Assembly: GCA_017421145.1 (NCBI GenBank)
Contig: JAFOTA010000041.1
Location: forward strand, 1-35,142
Direction of reading: 5' to 3'
Source: Treponema sp.
Lineage (GTDB): Bacteria; Spirochaetota; Spirochaetia; Treponematales; Treponemataceae
DNA length: 35,142 nucleotides
The notes beneath the pieces are model-generated. The model did not search any database. It saw only the letters and a program-made list of their open reading frames with translations, and was not told where the DNA came from. This document shows, piece by piece, positions 1 to 7,832 of the stretch (position 1 is the first letter of the stretch; every line of letters starts with the position of its first letter). A program made the translations under genes and the position numbers.

Positions 1-43
1 AGAGATATCTGGATGTCATCTTTTGATTAACGATGGTATAAAA

Positions 44-85
44 AGAGTGAGGAGGGGTGCGCCCCCTTCCCCCCTCTTTCTTTTT
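44..85 (+). terminator. intrinsic terminator upstream of flaG
   Basis: A GC-rich hairpin is visible: GGAGGGG (51-57) pairs with CCCCTTC (63-69), extended outward by AGAG (44-47) with CTCT (74-77), followed by a T-rich tract to 85. It probably ends transcription of a gene left of the window (a flagellin is common next to flaG, but none is visible) and lies just before the flaG ribosome site, so it may also act as an attenuator. Confidence 0.55.
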
Positions 86-100
86 CAGGAGGAAAGTTCC

Positions 101-475
101 ATGAACACAATTAATTCGATTAATAGTTCGATTGGATCGATGGCAATGGATGGCCACAAAAACACTTTCTTCAACACCAATGTCGCTAAAGTTCAACAAG
201 AATTGGCTCCAGCTGGTGCTGCAGAAGTAACGGATTATCTTGAAGCTAATTTGCATGACGTAAATGAGACTGTGAAGCAGCTTCAGGAATTATCAGACAT
301 GGTTCTCGGGCACACGGTCAAGTTCAGCGTAAACGATGAGCTTGGAAAAGTCATCGTCGAGGTTGTGGATCCGTCCACTAACCGGGTAATCCGACAGATT
401 CCTTCAGAAGATTTGCAGAAAATACAAATCAACATGAAGCATACTATAGGACTGCTGTTCGACGATGTAATATAA
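101..475 (+). CDS. flaG: FlaG family flagellar protein
   Basis: A 124-residue protein. The first 60 or so residues are polar and of low order. The C-terminal half has the FlaG pattern: a helix with LHDVNETVKQL, then a strand pair with the motif FSVNDELGKVIVEVVDP and the RQIPSEDLQKI helix. FlaG proteins are flagellar accessory proteins that affect filament length; the exact role is uncertain. I chose the ATG at 101 because AGGAGG (87-92) precedes it at 8 nt; an in-frame start at 23 would run through the terminator hairpin and has no ribosome site. It lies 64 nt upstream of fliD, the usual neighbour, with a weak terminator-like hairpin between. Family assignment is confident; function is from family knowledge. 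Confidence 0.85.
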   Translation: MNTINSINSSIGSMAMDGHKNTFFNTNVAKVQQELAPAGAAEVTDYLEANLHDVNETVKQLQELSDMVLGHTVKFSVNDELGKVIVEVVDPSTNRVIRQIPSEDLQKIQINMKHTIGLLFDDVI

Positions 476-481
476 CGGGCT

Positions 482-512
482 GTGCTGTTCACAAACGGAC
501 AGCATAGTTTTT
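482..512 (+). terminator. weak terminator or attenuator between flaG and fliD
   Basis: Nine base pairs with two wobbles (482-490 with 497-505) close a 6-nt loop, followed shortly by T5 (508-512). With no promoter evident before fliD, partial read-through would set fliD below flaG. Confidence 0.45.
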
Positions 513-539
513 ACCATTTTTCAAGGGGACGGGGATAAA

Positions 540-2612
540 ATGGCAGACGGTATCAGCATTCCTGGCGTATCAGACAAGTACAAGACTAACGACCTCGTAG
601 AAGCTCTTATGGAGACTGAACGTATTCCATTAAAGAGGGAAGAAGCTCAGAAGGAAAAATACGAAGCGCAGCAAAGTGCATGGCGTGACGTAAACCAGAA
701 GATGAACTCCCTCAAGGAAAGCGTGAAGTCTCTTTATTCTTTTGAAAACCCCTTCAGCAACAAGCTGACCACATCATCCGATGAATTTGCAATCACGGCA
801 GATGCAAACCGCGGCGCAGATTTCGGATCTTTCAAAATAGACGTGGTGCAGCCGGCAACTGCAGACAGATTCCTCAGCGGCAACATAGACCGCAACATGC
901 AGATTGAAAAGGGCGTATACACATTCACCGTAGGAGACAAGACGGTTTCCTTCAACTGGAAAGGCGGAAAGCTTTCTGATTTTGTTACCGCACTCAACAA
1001 AAGGGGCACGAACGTAATCAAGGCAAGCGTAATCGGCGTAAGCTCAAAAGAAAAGGCTCTCCTGATCGAAGCTCTCAAAACCGGAGAAGAAAACAGGCTC
1101 ATTTTCGCTGACAAGGCACTGGAGCTTGCAAAAAGAATAGACATGATCACGGAAACAGTACCTGAATCAGAAAAGCTTTCATCGGACGTTTCAGGCTACT
1201 CCACTCCATCAACCCTTGATCTGGGCGATCAGGTGGGAATACCTACGCTCACAAAAAAAGACGTAAAGACAGACGGAAAGACAATCACCATACCGCCGCG
1301 CAACGGAATCGAAATTCCAATACCGGAAAGCGCGAAGAATTATGATGACGGAAAAATAGAATTCTCATTCAAGGCAGAAGTCGGGGACGACATAACCGAT
1401 GAGCTGAATTTCGGGTTCAGCACGCCGAACATGGCAAATCCGGGATACGTTGAATACCGCGGAGTCACAGTATATAATGAAGAAAACGAAACGACGCTTG
1501 AAACCGGAGGCGAAAGTTCCGCCCCCCTTGTTCCTGTAGAGGACAACCGCTATGTGTTCGTAAAAAACGCTGACGGAACGGAATCGGAGCTTGCACCGGA
1601 AAACATCTCCAACACGGACGGAAAAACAAAGGTCGTAATTCCGCTGAAAGACTATCCTGATGCAGTCAGCATCATAATCAGGAACAGCAACACAGGAAAA
1701 ACCATCGCCATGACGGTTCCTGAAACATACGACTCGGAAAAGGGAACGGGATTCACGCCGAACCACCCCATCGTAAGCGCAGCGGATGCAATCATCAAGT
1801 ATGAGGGAATCACGATCACAAGGCCGACCAACGACATTGACGACGTAATTCCTGACGTTACGCTTCATCTGCATGAAAAGACGGAGAGAACCGCAACCAT
1901 TACGGTCAACCCGGACAAGGAAAGCGCAAAGAACGCACTGATCACTTTCGTAGGAAAATACAACCAGGTGATTGCGGAGCTTAACATACTCACGATCAAC
2001 AAGCCGGAAATAGTAAACGAGCTTGACTACCTCACCGACGACGAGCAGGAAGATGCCATGGAAAAACTGGGCATGTTCCAGGGAGATTTCACGCTGACAA
2101 ACGGAAAATCACAGCTCCAGAGGATTACGTCGAACAACTACAACTACGGCTATGATTCGGACATAACCATGCTCAATCAGATCGGAATCTCAACCAACGC
2201 AAGCGGAAGATCTTCAGGATACAATGCATCACAGCTCCGCGGATACCTTGAGATCGACGAAAAAAAGCTCGACTCACAGCTTGAATCGAACCTTGACGAA
2301 ATAAAGGATCTGTTCGGATTCGACACCGACGGAGACATGATAATCGACAACGGAATCGGCTATCTCCTTGACAAGCAGCTCACGGCATGGACACAGACCG
2401 GCGGAATCATCTCCACGAAGACCGACGCACTGAAGACACGCATAGACTCATCGAATTCAAAGATCACTAAACTTCAGTCACAACTTGACGATAAAGAAGC
2501 ATCGCTAAAGTCCAAATATTCAACGATGGAAAGCACGCTCAACAGTCTGGAAAGCCAGCAGACATCCATCACGAACTGGGCCGATTCATTGAACAACAAC
2601 AAAAAGAAATGA
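540..2612 (+). CDS. fliD: flagellar filament cap protein FliD (HAP2)
   Basis: A 690-residue FliD. The N-terminal region (about 1-110) has the FliD_N pattern: SIPGVSDKYKTNDLVEALME, then a heptad-like helix with QQSAWRDVNQKMNSLKESV. The C-terminal region (about 450-690) has the FliD_C pattern, with the QLRGYLEIDEKKLDSQLESN and DEIKDLFGFDTDGD segments and a terminal coiled coil. FliD caps the growing filament and helps flagellin fold in; in spirochaetes this happens in the periplasm. The middle (about 190-440) is a long insertion, making the protein longer than the roughly 450-500 residues of enteric FliD; I read it as expanded D2/D3 domains. GGGG-rich ribosome site at 525-534. The next gene follows after 8 nt. 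Confidence 0.95.
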   Translation: MADGISIPGVSDKYKTNDLVEALMETERIPLKREEAQKEKYEAQQSAWRDVNQKMNSLKESVKSLYSFENPFSNKLTTSSDEFAITADANRGADFGSFKIDVVQPATADRFLSGNIDRNMQIEKGVYTFTVGDKTVSFNWKGGKLSDFVTALNKRGTNVIKASVIGVSSKEKALLIEALKTGEENRLIFADKALELAKRIDMITETVPESEKLSSDVSGYSTPSTLDLGDQVGIPTLTKKDVKTDGKTITIPPRNGIEIPIPESAKNYDDGKIEFSFKAEVGDDITDELNFGFSTPNMANPGYVEYRGVTVYNEENETTLETGGESSAPLVPVEDNRYVFVKNADGTESELAPENISNTDGKTKVVIPLKDYPDAVSIIIRNSNTGKTIAMTVPETYDSEKGTGFTPNHPIVSAADAIIKYEGITITRPTNDIDDVIPDVTLHLHEKTERTATITVNPDKESAKNALITFVGKYNQVIAELNILTINKPEIVNELDYLTDDEQEDAMEKLGMFQGDFTLTNGKSQLQRITSNNYNYGYDSDITMLNQIGISTNASGRSSGYNASQLRGYLEIDEKKLDSQLESNLDEIKDLFGFDTDGDMIIDNGIGYLLDKQLTAWTQTGGIISTKTDALKTRIDSSNSKITKLQSQLDDKEASLKSKYSTMESTLNSLESQQTSITNWADSLNNNKKK

Positions 2613-2620
2613 GGTGATTC

Positions 2621-3217
2621 ATGCAGCTGAAGGTTAACGGCGAACCGGTAGACATTACTTTGGAAAACGAAAAGACGGTCGGTGATTTTCTGATTTCGTT
2701 TGAAAATGCCATAGAGGAACAGGAAGCCACTACAACCGGAATAATACTTGACGGAAAGGTCATTTCTGCGGAAGAGATCGATTCAATACAGGACGAACCG
2801 CTGTCCGACGGCACATGCATAGAGCTGACGGTGATTTCCAAGCAGCAGATTCTCGAAGCTTTCAGGCAGAGCATAGGCCGGCTTACGGAGCAGAACGACA
2901 AGCTTTCGGAAATTTCAGTGTTCCTTCAAAGCGGAAAAGATGCGGAGGCATATTCCATAATAAACGTGCTTGCAGATGAAATGGAATCGTTCGTGCGCAC
3001 TGCAAGGCTCAGCTCGCTTTTCCCGGACGTTTACAAGAAAATTACCGTTGACGGAAAGGATCTAAGCGCATTTTTCGAAGAATTCTTCGGGATCCTGAAG
3101 GATTTTGAGCAGGCGTTGTCCGAAAAAGACACTGTCACCGTCGGAGACCTTGCGGAATATGAAATCAGCCCGAGGCTCAGGCAGATTATAGATTCGCTTG
3201 AAGACTGCTGCCGGTAA
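2621..3217 (+). CDS. conserved protein linked to fliD: beta-grasp-like N-terminus plus helical C-terminus
   Basis: A 198-residue soluble protein that I do not recognise by name. Residues 1-75 alternate strands and one helix like a ubiquitin-type beta-grasp fold (QLKVNGEPVDI, a helix at VGDFLISFENAI, then IILDGKVI and CIELTVI). Residues 76-198 look all-helical and acidic (ILEAFRQSIGRLTEQNDKL, a helix around DVYKKI, and LRQIIDSLEDCC at the end). It starts 8 nt after fliD with GAGGTG as ribosome site, so the two are surely co-transcribed. The position matches that of fliS or fliT chaperones in other bacteria, so an export chaperone or flagellar regulator role is a reasonable inference, but no FliS or FliT signature is visible. 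Confidence 0.7.
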   Translation: MQLKVNGEPVDITLENEKTVGDFLISFENAIEEQEATTTGIILDGKVISAEEIDSIQDEPLSDGTCIELTVISKQQILEAFRQSIGRLTEQNDKLSEISVFLQSGKDAEAYSIINVLADEMESFVRTARLSSLFPDVYKKITVDGKDLSAFFEEFFGILKDFEQALSEKDTVTVGDLAEYEISPRLRQIIDSLEDCCR

Positions 3218-3241
3218 ACAAAAAATCGGAGGAAATGATTT

Positions 3242-4348
3242 ATGAGACTCGAAGATTCCGGGCAGCCCATTCTTGCACGACAAAATCCTGTTTTATACTG
3301 GGTCATAATAGGATTGATTGCGGCAGTAATACTTATTCTACTCATTTCTTTCATAGCAAGGAAAATCTCCGCGTGGAGGCATTCCTCAAAATTCGCCCAG
3401 AAACGCAAGGAAAATTTCACCACAAAAAAGAACGTCACGGCAATAGGACGCAAGGCATCCCTTTCTGATGAAGAGATGAAGCTTCTCTGGCACATATGCA
3501 AAAAAAACAAGGCTCCGAACATAGTTTTCCTCAACAATGATGCAGAAGCTGTGGAAAGTCTTTTCAAAAAGCAGTATATCGAAATGTCAGGAAACGGATC
3601 TTCGCAGGAACAGATTGCGGTTCTTTTTTCCATGATGAGGAAGCTTGAAAAAATCCGAGAGAACAAATCTGTCATAACTTCATCGGCGGAACTGAAGGAA
3701 GGCCAGGAACTCATATTCAAAGATTCGGAAGGATTCAACTGGACGCTGCTTCTTTCAAAACAGAATCCCCAGGGTGCTACGGTCGAAATACCGAAGATGT
3801 TTTTCATAAACGAAAGAAAGCCTGCCCCGCTCTCAAAATTTTTCCTAACGGTTCCAGGCACCGGGATGAATTCAGCCTATCTGATGCAGGCAAGGGTCAT
3901 CCGCTACGAAGAAGCTTTGGAAGGAAAATTCCTTCTCATAATGAAGCCCGCAAAATCACTGGAGCCGATACAGCGCAGAAAGTACAGGCGTGTGGACGTA
4001 AACGTTCCGTGCATATTTTCTGAAGTCGAACCAAGGGCAAAAAGCACCGGCAACACGAAAGGATATGCAGTCCTCGGCGAAAGCATAAACGGAACCATAG
4101 ACGACATTTCAGCGGCGGGATGCAGCCTGTCAGGATCAAAGGACATACTTTCCGGGCACTATCTGCTCCTGAAATTCCAGATTGACGGCAACGATATGGA
4201 AGCGGTCGGAATCATACTCTCAACTACGAAAGATTTTGAATCCGACAGGACGAACTACCACATAAAGTTCATCGACATACAGACGGCGGTGAAAAACCAG
4301 ATATATGCGCACGTATACGGATACAGCAACGGCAAGGAGGAAAAATAG
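3242..4348 (+). CDS. membrane-anchored PilZ-domain (c-di-GMP receptor-type) protein
   Basis: A 368-residue protein with one N-terminal membrane segment (about 18-40, VLYWVIIGLIAAVILILLI), a cytosolic helical linker, a YcgR-N-like beta region (about 150-240) and a C-terminal PilZ domain. Both c-di-GMP motifs are visible: RRKYRR at 245-250 (RxxxR) and DDISAAG at 287-293 (D/NxSxxG). In this family c-di-GMP binding often acts on flagellar motor output. Its place directly behind fliD and the 2621 gene supports a motility role. GGAGG ribosome site before the ATG at 3242. It ends in TAG, showing that TAG is an ordinary stop here. The substrate and partner are not visible. Confidence 0.85.
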   Translation: MRLEDSGQPILARQNPVLYWVIIGLIAAVILILLISFIARKISAWRHSSKFAQKRKENFTTKKNVTAIGRKASLSDEEMKLLWHICKKNKAPNIVFLNNDAEAVESLFKKQYIEMSGNGSSQEQIAVLFSMMRKLEKIRENKSVITSSAELKEGQELIFKDSEGFNWTLLLSKQNPQGATVEIPKMFFINERKPAPLSKFFLTVPGTGMNSAYLMQARVIRYEEALEGKFLLIMKPAKSLEPIQRRKYRRVDVNVPCIFSEVEPRAKSTGNTKGYAVLGESINGTIDDISAAGCSLSGSKDILSGHYLLLKFQIDGNDMEAVGIILSTTKDFESDRTNYHIKFIDIQTAVKNQIYAHVYGYSNGKEEK

Positions 4349-4358
4349 CCCATAATCC

Positions 4359-4387
4359 TTGTATTTTTGCGGAATTTGGGTTATTCT
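4359..4387 (+). promoter_or_regulatory. sigma-70-type promoter, leaderless start for the 4395 gene
   Basis: TTGTAT (4359-4364), a 17-nt spacer, then TATTCT (4382-4387). The expected start point, 7 nt after the -10 box, falls at 4394-4395, the first base of the ATG. There is no Shine-Dalgarno sequence. Confidence 0.6.
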
Positions 4388-4394
4388 ATAAAGT

Positions 4395-4664
4395 ATGAAA
4401 GTCCTAGAAATCAACTCTATTGCAAAAGAAGAGGGATATATTTATTACTTCAACAAATACAGGGGAACTGCCGTACTTGACATTCTTTCCCAGCATGTTT
4501 CCGTTCCCGTCAGGTTCAGCATTGAAGTGAATCCGCTTGGAAAAAGGAACATAGAGATAGATCCTCTTCCGGCAAGCTTGAATTATCCCGTCATGCCGGT
4601 AAAAAAGTCGCTCAGGGAATTCATCGACGACCTCTATAAAAAAGGAGCGCTTCCGCAAGTCTGA
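4395..4664 (+). CDS. small conserved-looking protein of unknown function
   Basis: An 89-residue soluble protein that I do not recognise. It looks like a small alpha/beta fold: two short strand stretches (KVLEINS, GYIYYFN), a helix (GTAVLDILSQH), strands VPVRFSIEVN and NIEIDPL, and a C-terminal helix LREFIDDLYKKG. No metal-binding cysteines, signal peptide or membrane segment. It has its own promoter that leaves no 5' leader, and no ribosome site, and it ends 2 nt before tsaE. tsaE lacks a clear ribosome site as well, so the three-gene unit 4395-tsaE-tsaB is probably one transcript with coupled translation. A possible link to t6A synthesis is inference from position only. Confidence 0.7.
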   Translation: MKVLEINSIAKEEGYIYYFNKYRGTAVLDILSQHVSVPVRFSIEVNPLGKRNIEIDPLPASLNYPVMPVKKSLREFIDDLYKKGALPQV

Positions 4665-4666
4665 TT

Positions 4667-5113
4667 ATGGCAGCTTTAGAATTCAAGACAAAGACCCCGG
4701 AAGAAACGATCGCTCTCGGGGAAAAAATCGGCGCACTGCTCAAGCCCGGTGACATAATCGCCATGACCGGAACATTGGCCGCAGGAAAAACGACCATCAC
4801 CAAGGGGATCGCAAAAGCACTTGGCATTGACGAATGCATAACAAGCCCCACATTCTGTCTTATAAGCGAATACAACGGAAAATCAATGCCGCTATACCAC
4901 ATGGACGTATACAGGCTCGAAGGTGCGGAAGATTTCATAAACCTCGGCGTTGACGAAATGCTCTACGGTGACGGAGTATGCATAATCGAATGGAGCGAAA
5001 AAGTAAAATCCGAACTGCCGTCAAAAACAATCTGGATGACGATAAGCCCTGAAGAAAACGGAGAAAGGAAAATCCGCATGGAAAACTGGGAAAACGGGAG
5101 TATAGACCGATGA
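4667..5113 (+). CDS. tsaE: tRNA t6A biosynthesis ATPase TsaE
   Basis: A 148-residue P-loop protein. Walker A is GTLAAGKTT (35-43), where family members usually carry a D after the first G; the family motifs SPTF, HMDVYRLE and IEWSE follow in order. TsaE is the ATPase that drives turnover of the TsaB-TsaD complex during threonylcarbamoylation of adenosine 37 in ANN-decoding tRNAs, in the cytosol. Its stop overlaps the tsaB start (ATGA, 5110-5113), and tsaB directly follows, which fixes the assignment. TsaD and TsaC are not in the window. Start ATG at 4667 gives the normal length; no strong ribosome site is seen, consistent with coupling to the gene 2 nt upstream. Confidence 0.93.
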   Translation: MAALEFKTKTPEETIALGEKIGALLKPGDIIAMTGTLAAGKTTITKGIAKALGIDECITSPTFCLISEYNGKSMPLYHMDVYRLEGAEDFINLGVDEMLYGDGVCIIEWSEKVKSELPSKTIWMTISPEENGERKIRMENWENGSIDR

Positions 5114-5805
5114 ACGCACTTGCAATAGACTGCGCGGTGTCAAAAATAGCCGTAGCCGCAAAAAAAGGCTCAAAATCAGTGAAGGTCGTGCTTGACATAG
5201 GCACAAGGCAGTCGGAAAAGCTTCTTCCGGCAATTGACTACGTAATGAAAGAGGCGGAGCTTTCACCAAGCGAACTTGACTACACTGCATCCACTCTCGG
5301 GCCAGGAACTTTCACCGGACTAAGGCTTGGCTTGAGCACGCTCAAGGCACTCACGCTCAGCTTCGGAACGCCTTTGTACGGAATTCCTTCATTGGACGCA
5401 TACAGATGGCCTTTCAGAAACGAAAAGAACATGGTACTCTGCCTGATAGCCGCCAAAGAAGATGAATTTTTCTGCGCCGTATATTCCGACGGTAAAAAAA
5501 TCCGCGGAGATTCAGACATGACTACGGAAGAAATCCTTGCGCTTTTCACGTCAGAAGATACGATCATACTCGCAGGACCAGGGGCTGAGCAGTTTTTTGA
5601 CAGGGCTTCCCATGTACCGGACTCACCCGCTTTCAGGCTCTGCACTCCAGTTCCAGACTGCGCGGACACGCTTTTTGATATGGCCGAAAAGATGATTGAA
5701 GAAAAAAAAGACCCGCTCAAAGATTATGACGGGCCTCTGTACGTAAGGAAAAGTGAAGCCGAAATCGTCTACGAAAGCACGCATCCCGGCACAAATAAAG
5801 AATGA
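5110..5805 (+). CDS. tsaB: tRNA t6A biosynthesis scaffold protein TsaB
   Basis: A 231-residue ASKHA-fold protein. The N-terminus MNALAIDCAVSKIAVA, the motif STLGPGTFTGLRLGLSTLK (TsaB signature, about 61-79) and GIPSLDAY mark it as TsaB (YeaZ). It pairs with TsaD as a non-catalytic scaffold for t6A transfer to tRNA. It overlaps tsaE by 4 nt. The C-terminal third is less conserved, as usual. It ends 13 nt before the convergent csrA end, with no clear terminator between; transcripts of the two units may collide or overlap here. Confidence 0.93.
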   Translation: MNALAIDCAVSKIAVAAKKGSKSVKVVLDIGTRQSEKLLPAIDYVMKEAELSPSELDYTASTLGPGTFTGLRLGLSTLKALTLSFGTPLYGIPSLDAYRWPFRNEKNMVLCLIAAKEDEFFCAVYSDGKKIRGDSDMTTEEILALFTSEDTIILAGPGAEQFFDRASHVPDSPAFRLCTPVPDCADTLFDMAEKMIEEKKDPLKDYDGPLYVRKSEAEIVYESTHPGTNKE

Positions 5806-5817
5806 TTCCGAAAAATA

Positions 5818-6039
5818 TCAGGCACCGAAAATGTCCTTGAGTGCATCCTCGGAAATCTCCGCTGCGGCAGCCTTGTTTTCGGTCTGTATGGCATCAAAGA
5901 CTTCCTGACGGAAAATCTTCACGTTTTTAGGCGCTTCCACACCTATTTTCACCATGTCACCGTGGACTTCGATAATCGTGAGCGTGATGTCGTTCCCGAT
6001 TTTTATCTTCTCGTCGATTTTGCGGGAAAGAATCAGCAT
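5818..6039 (-). CDS. csrA: carbon storage / flagellin translation regulator CsrA
   Basis: A 73-residue CsrA. The core is classic: [33 protein letters not shown], with the RNA-contact residues L4 and R44 present. The last 20 residues form an extended helix, the region bound by FliW in the Bacillus type of regulation. CsrA binds GGA-containing loops in mRNA leaders and blocks ribosomes; with FliW next door the expected target is flagellin mRNA. Its ATG overlaps the fliW stop by one base (TAATG at 6039), so translation is coupled. It is the last gene of the flgN-flgK-flgL-fliW-csrA unit. Confidence 0.97.
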   Translation of the reverse strand: MLILSRKIDEKIKIGNDITLTIIEVHGDMVKIGVEAPKNVKIFRQEVFDAIQTENKAAAAEISEDALKDIFGA

Positions 6040-6485
6040 TATTTTCCCTCCCGGCGCTGTTTCATGCCTTCAACTATGTCGAATTTAGTGGGCCAGCGGT
6101 CTCCGTCCAGTATTACCTGCATTCCGTTTCTGGTCGCCTTGTTGATTATGACGGGTCCCAGAAGATTCGCGGTTACCGGCTTACCGTTTCCGGGTACGGT
6201 TACCAACGCCATGACAAGTACCTGGGAAGGCTCGGTTATTCCTATTTTTTCAAGCTCCCGGTCATCGATGTTAGTTTCGTATCCGCCGCAGATTAGGAAA
6301 GGATCTATCATCAGGAAAGCAAGGTTTTTCTCCTGGATCGACTGCATCCATACAAAAGGAGGATAAACGCTGTCATACAACGCAAAATCAGTATACTCCT
6401 CGAATCCGAGAAGCCCGGCCGGGATTTTGATGATATGATCGTCCGGAACCTCAATCAAGCCCGATACTTTTGTTTCTACCTTCAT
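6039..6485 (-). CDS. fliW: flagellar assembly factor FliW (CsrA antagonist)
   Basis: A 148-residue FliW. Visible family features are [21 protein letters not shown] near the start, the [22 protein letters not shown] stretch (about 43-63) and [18 protein letters not shown] (about 108-125). FliW binds free flagellin and CsrA competitively: when flagellin is exported FliW inhibits CsrA and flagellin is translated. Ribosome site AGGTGAG lies just before the ATG. A strong terminator-like hairpin sits between flgL and fliW (6499-6549), and I see no separate promoter, so fliW-csrA seem to depend on read-through. Confidence 0.96.
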   Translation of the reverse strand: MKVETKVSGLIEVPDDHIIKIPAGLLGFEEYTDFALYDSVYPPFVWMQSIQEKNLAFLMIDPFLICGGYETNIDDRELEKIGITEPSQVLVMALVTVPGNGKPVTANLLGPVIINKATRNGMQVILDGDRWPTKFDIVEGMKQRREGK

Positions 6486-6498
6486 TCACTCACCTAAC

Positions 6499-6549
6499 AA
6501 AAAAAACAAGGGCCGCAAACGGATTTCCACAAGGACCCAATGCGACCCT
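6499..6549 (-). terminator. intrinsic terminator between flgL and fliW
   Basis: On the minus strand AGGGTCGCA (6549-6541) pairs with TGCGGCCCT (6517-6509), nine pairs with one wobble around a 23-nt loop, followed at once by a T8 run (6506-6499). This is a full intrinsic terminator inside what gene order says is one operon. Confidence 0.7.
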
Positions 6550-6559
6550 AAGAATCAAA

Positions 6560-7804
6560 TCAGCGCATGTAATCAAGAAGCGTGCTTGAATACATTTTTC
6601 CGGCATTGCTCATCGTAGCCTGATTTACGTATTCGAGCATCTTCAGGTCGGTGATAGCCTCGGACATGTCGATGTCACCTTCGCGGCTCACAAGCTTCGT
6701 AACGTTGAGGTTCGTGAGTGACTGCCTCTGGATGTTGTTCTGCGCCCTTTCATAGTCGCTTCCGTTTTTGGCAAGCCTTGCGTTGAGGTTGTTCATGCCC
6801 TCGTCGATCGTTCCGAGAACCCTTGAACCGATTGCCTCATTGTCACCGCGGAGCATTGCATCCCTGAGCGCGATCACCGTATCGAAAAGCGAACCGCCTG
6901 AAATGCTCACGTTATTTGCGATATTGTAAGGAGGCATCTGGCTTGAATCCTTTATCATGCCTATGTCCTCAAGAACTGATCCGCTTTTGTCAACGAGCCA
7001 AATCTGATGTGCATCCGTAGTGCGGAGGTTGAGGCCGCGGCTCATAGGATCGATGGAAGCTTTTACGGCAGCTCCGCAGTCGTTGATTTTTGCAGCAATG
7101 CTGTATACGTTGTCGCCTGCATTTACCTCGATGTTGATTCCGTCAACCGAAATGACGCTGTCTTCTGCTGCCTGCCAAGCGGTAAGATCCCTCTGTGACA
7201 TGAGAACGTTCGGTTCAGCCCAGAAAACCTTGTTTCCTGCATTGTCAACGTCAAGATATGCATGCTCATCAACTTCGACTTTGTTGGTGTCTATGTTTCC
7301 GTTGTATTTTACTCCGGTTATGAGAGGCTCCCTTGCACCAGGCACGTTTCCCATGGACACTTCGAATGCAGTGACGTTCGTGCGTGTTCCGGCAAAAAGA
7401 GAGTTTCCGTCCGGTCCCACTCCGTTGGCATTCTGTACAAGCTCCTTCAAAAGCTCGTCGACTTCTGTGGCCATGTTCTTGAGGTCTTCAGGAGTGTTGA
7501 GTCCGTTTGCACCCTGGACGGCAAGTTCCCTGACACGCTGCATGATCTGGAGGTTCTGGTTGATGTATCCCTCGCGCACCTGGAAATTGTCGGCAAGAGT
7601 CTGGGCGTTCTTCTCGAACACGTTCACCCTGGAAAGGAATGACTGGTAGCGGACAAGATGACCTGCAGCAAGAGGATCGTCACGGAGAGAACCTATCCTG
7701 CTCTGGGTTCCGATCTGGGTGTTTTTCCTTGCCATGCTGACTTCCTGCTTACGGAGAAAGTACTGGGTATTGTTGTTGTTGTACTGGGAACTGATTCTAT
7801 TCAT
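6560..7804 (-). CDS. flgL: flagellar hook-filament junction protein FlgL (HAP3)
   Basis: A 414-residue FlgL. The N-terminal flagellin-like D0/D1 segment (MNRISSQYNNNNTQYFLRKQ, then LREL-type helix MQRVRELAVQGANG) and the C-terminal D0 helix (ISEAITDLKMLEYVNQATM-like, about 380-405) frame a variable middle (about 150-330). FlgL joins the filament to the FlgK ring; in spirochaetes this is periplasmic. It lacks a signal peptide, as expected for type III flagellar export. It begins 28 nt after flgK with GGAG as ribosome site. Length is somewhat above enteric FlgL (about 320), the extra being in the middle domain. Confidence 0.95.
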   Translation of the reverse strand: MNRISSQYNNNNTQYFLRKQEVSMARKNTQIGTQSRIGSLRDDPLAAGHLVRYQSFLSRVNVFEKNAQTLADNFQVREGYINQNLQIMQRVRELAVQGANGLNTPEDLKNMATEVDELLKELVQNANGVGPDGNSLFAGTRTNVTAFEVSMGNVPGAREPLITGVKYNGNIDTNKVEVDEHAYLDVDNAGNKVFWAEPNVLMSQRDLTAWQAAEDSVISVDGINIEVNAGDNVYSIAAKINDCGAAVKASIDPMSRGLNLRTTDAHQIWLVDKSGSVLEDIGMIKDSSQMPPYNIANNVSISGGSLFDTVIALRDAMLRGDNEAIGSRVLGTIDEGMNNLNARLAKNGSDYERAQNNIQRQSLTNLNVTKLVSREGDIDMSEAITDLKMLEYVNQATMSNAGKMYSSTLLDYMR

Positions 7805-7832
7805 TTTTCGCTCCTTCTATTATGTCCTTTTC

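Noticed and set aside
1..40. End of a flagellin gene at the left edge
   Set aside because: No frame in the first 40 bases gives a recognisable flagellin C-terminus, so I do not annotate one.
1365..1874. 169-codon minus-strand frame within fliD
   Set aside because: It lies wholly antisense to the fliD insertion region and shows no domain pattern; codon bias of fliD explains it.
7020..7649. Long plus-strand frame (209 codons) over flgL
   Set aside because: It is a mirror frame of a well-supported flagellar gene, without ribosome site or family features.
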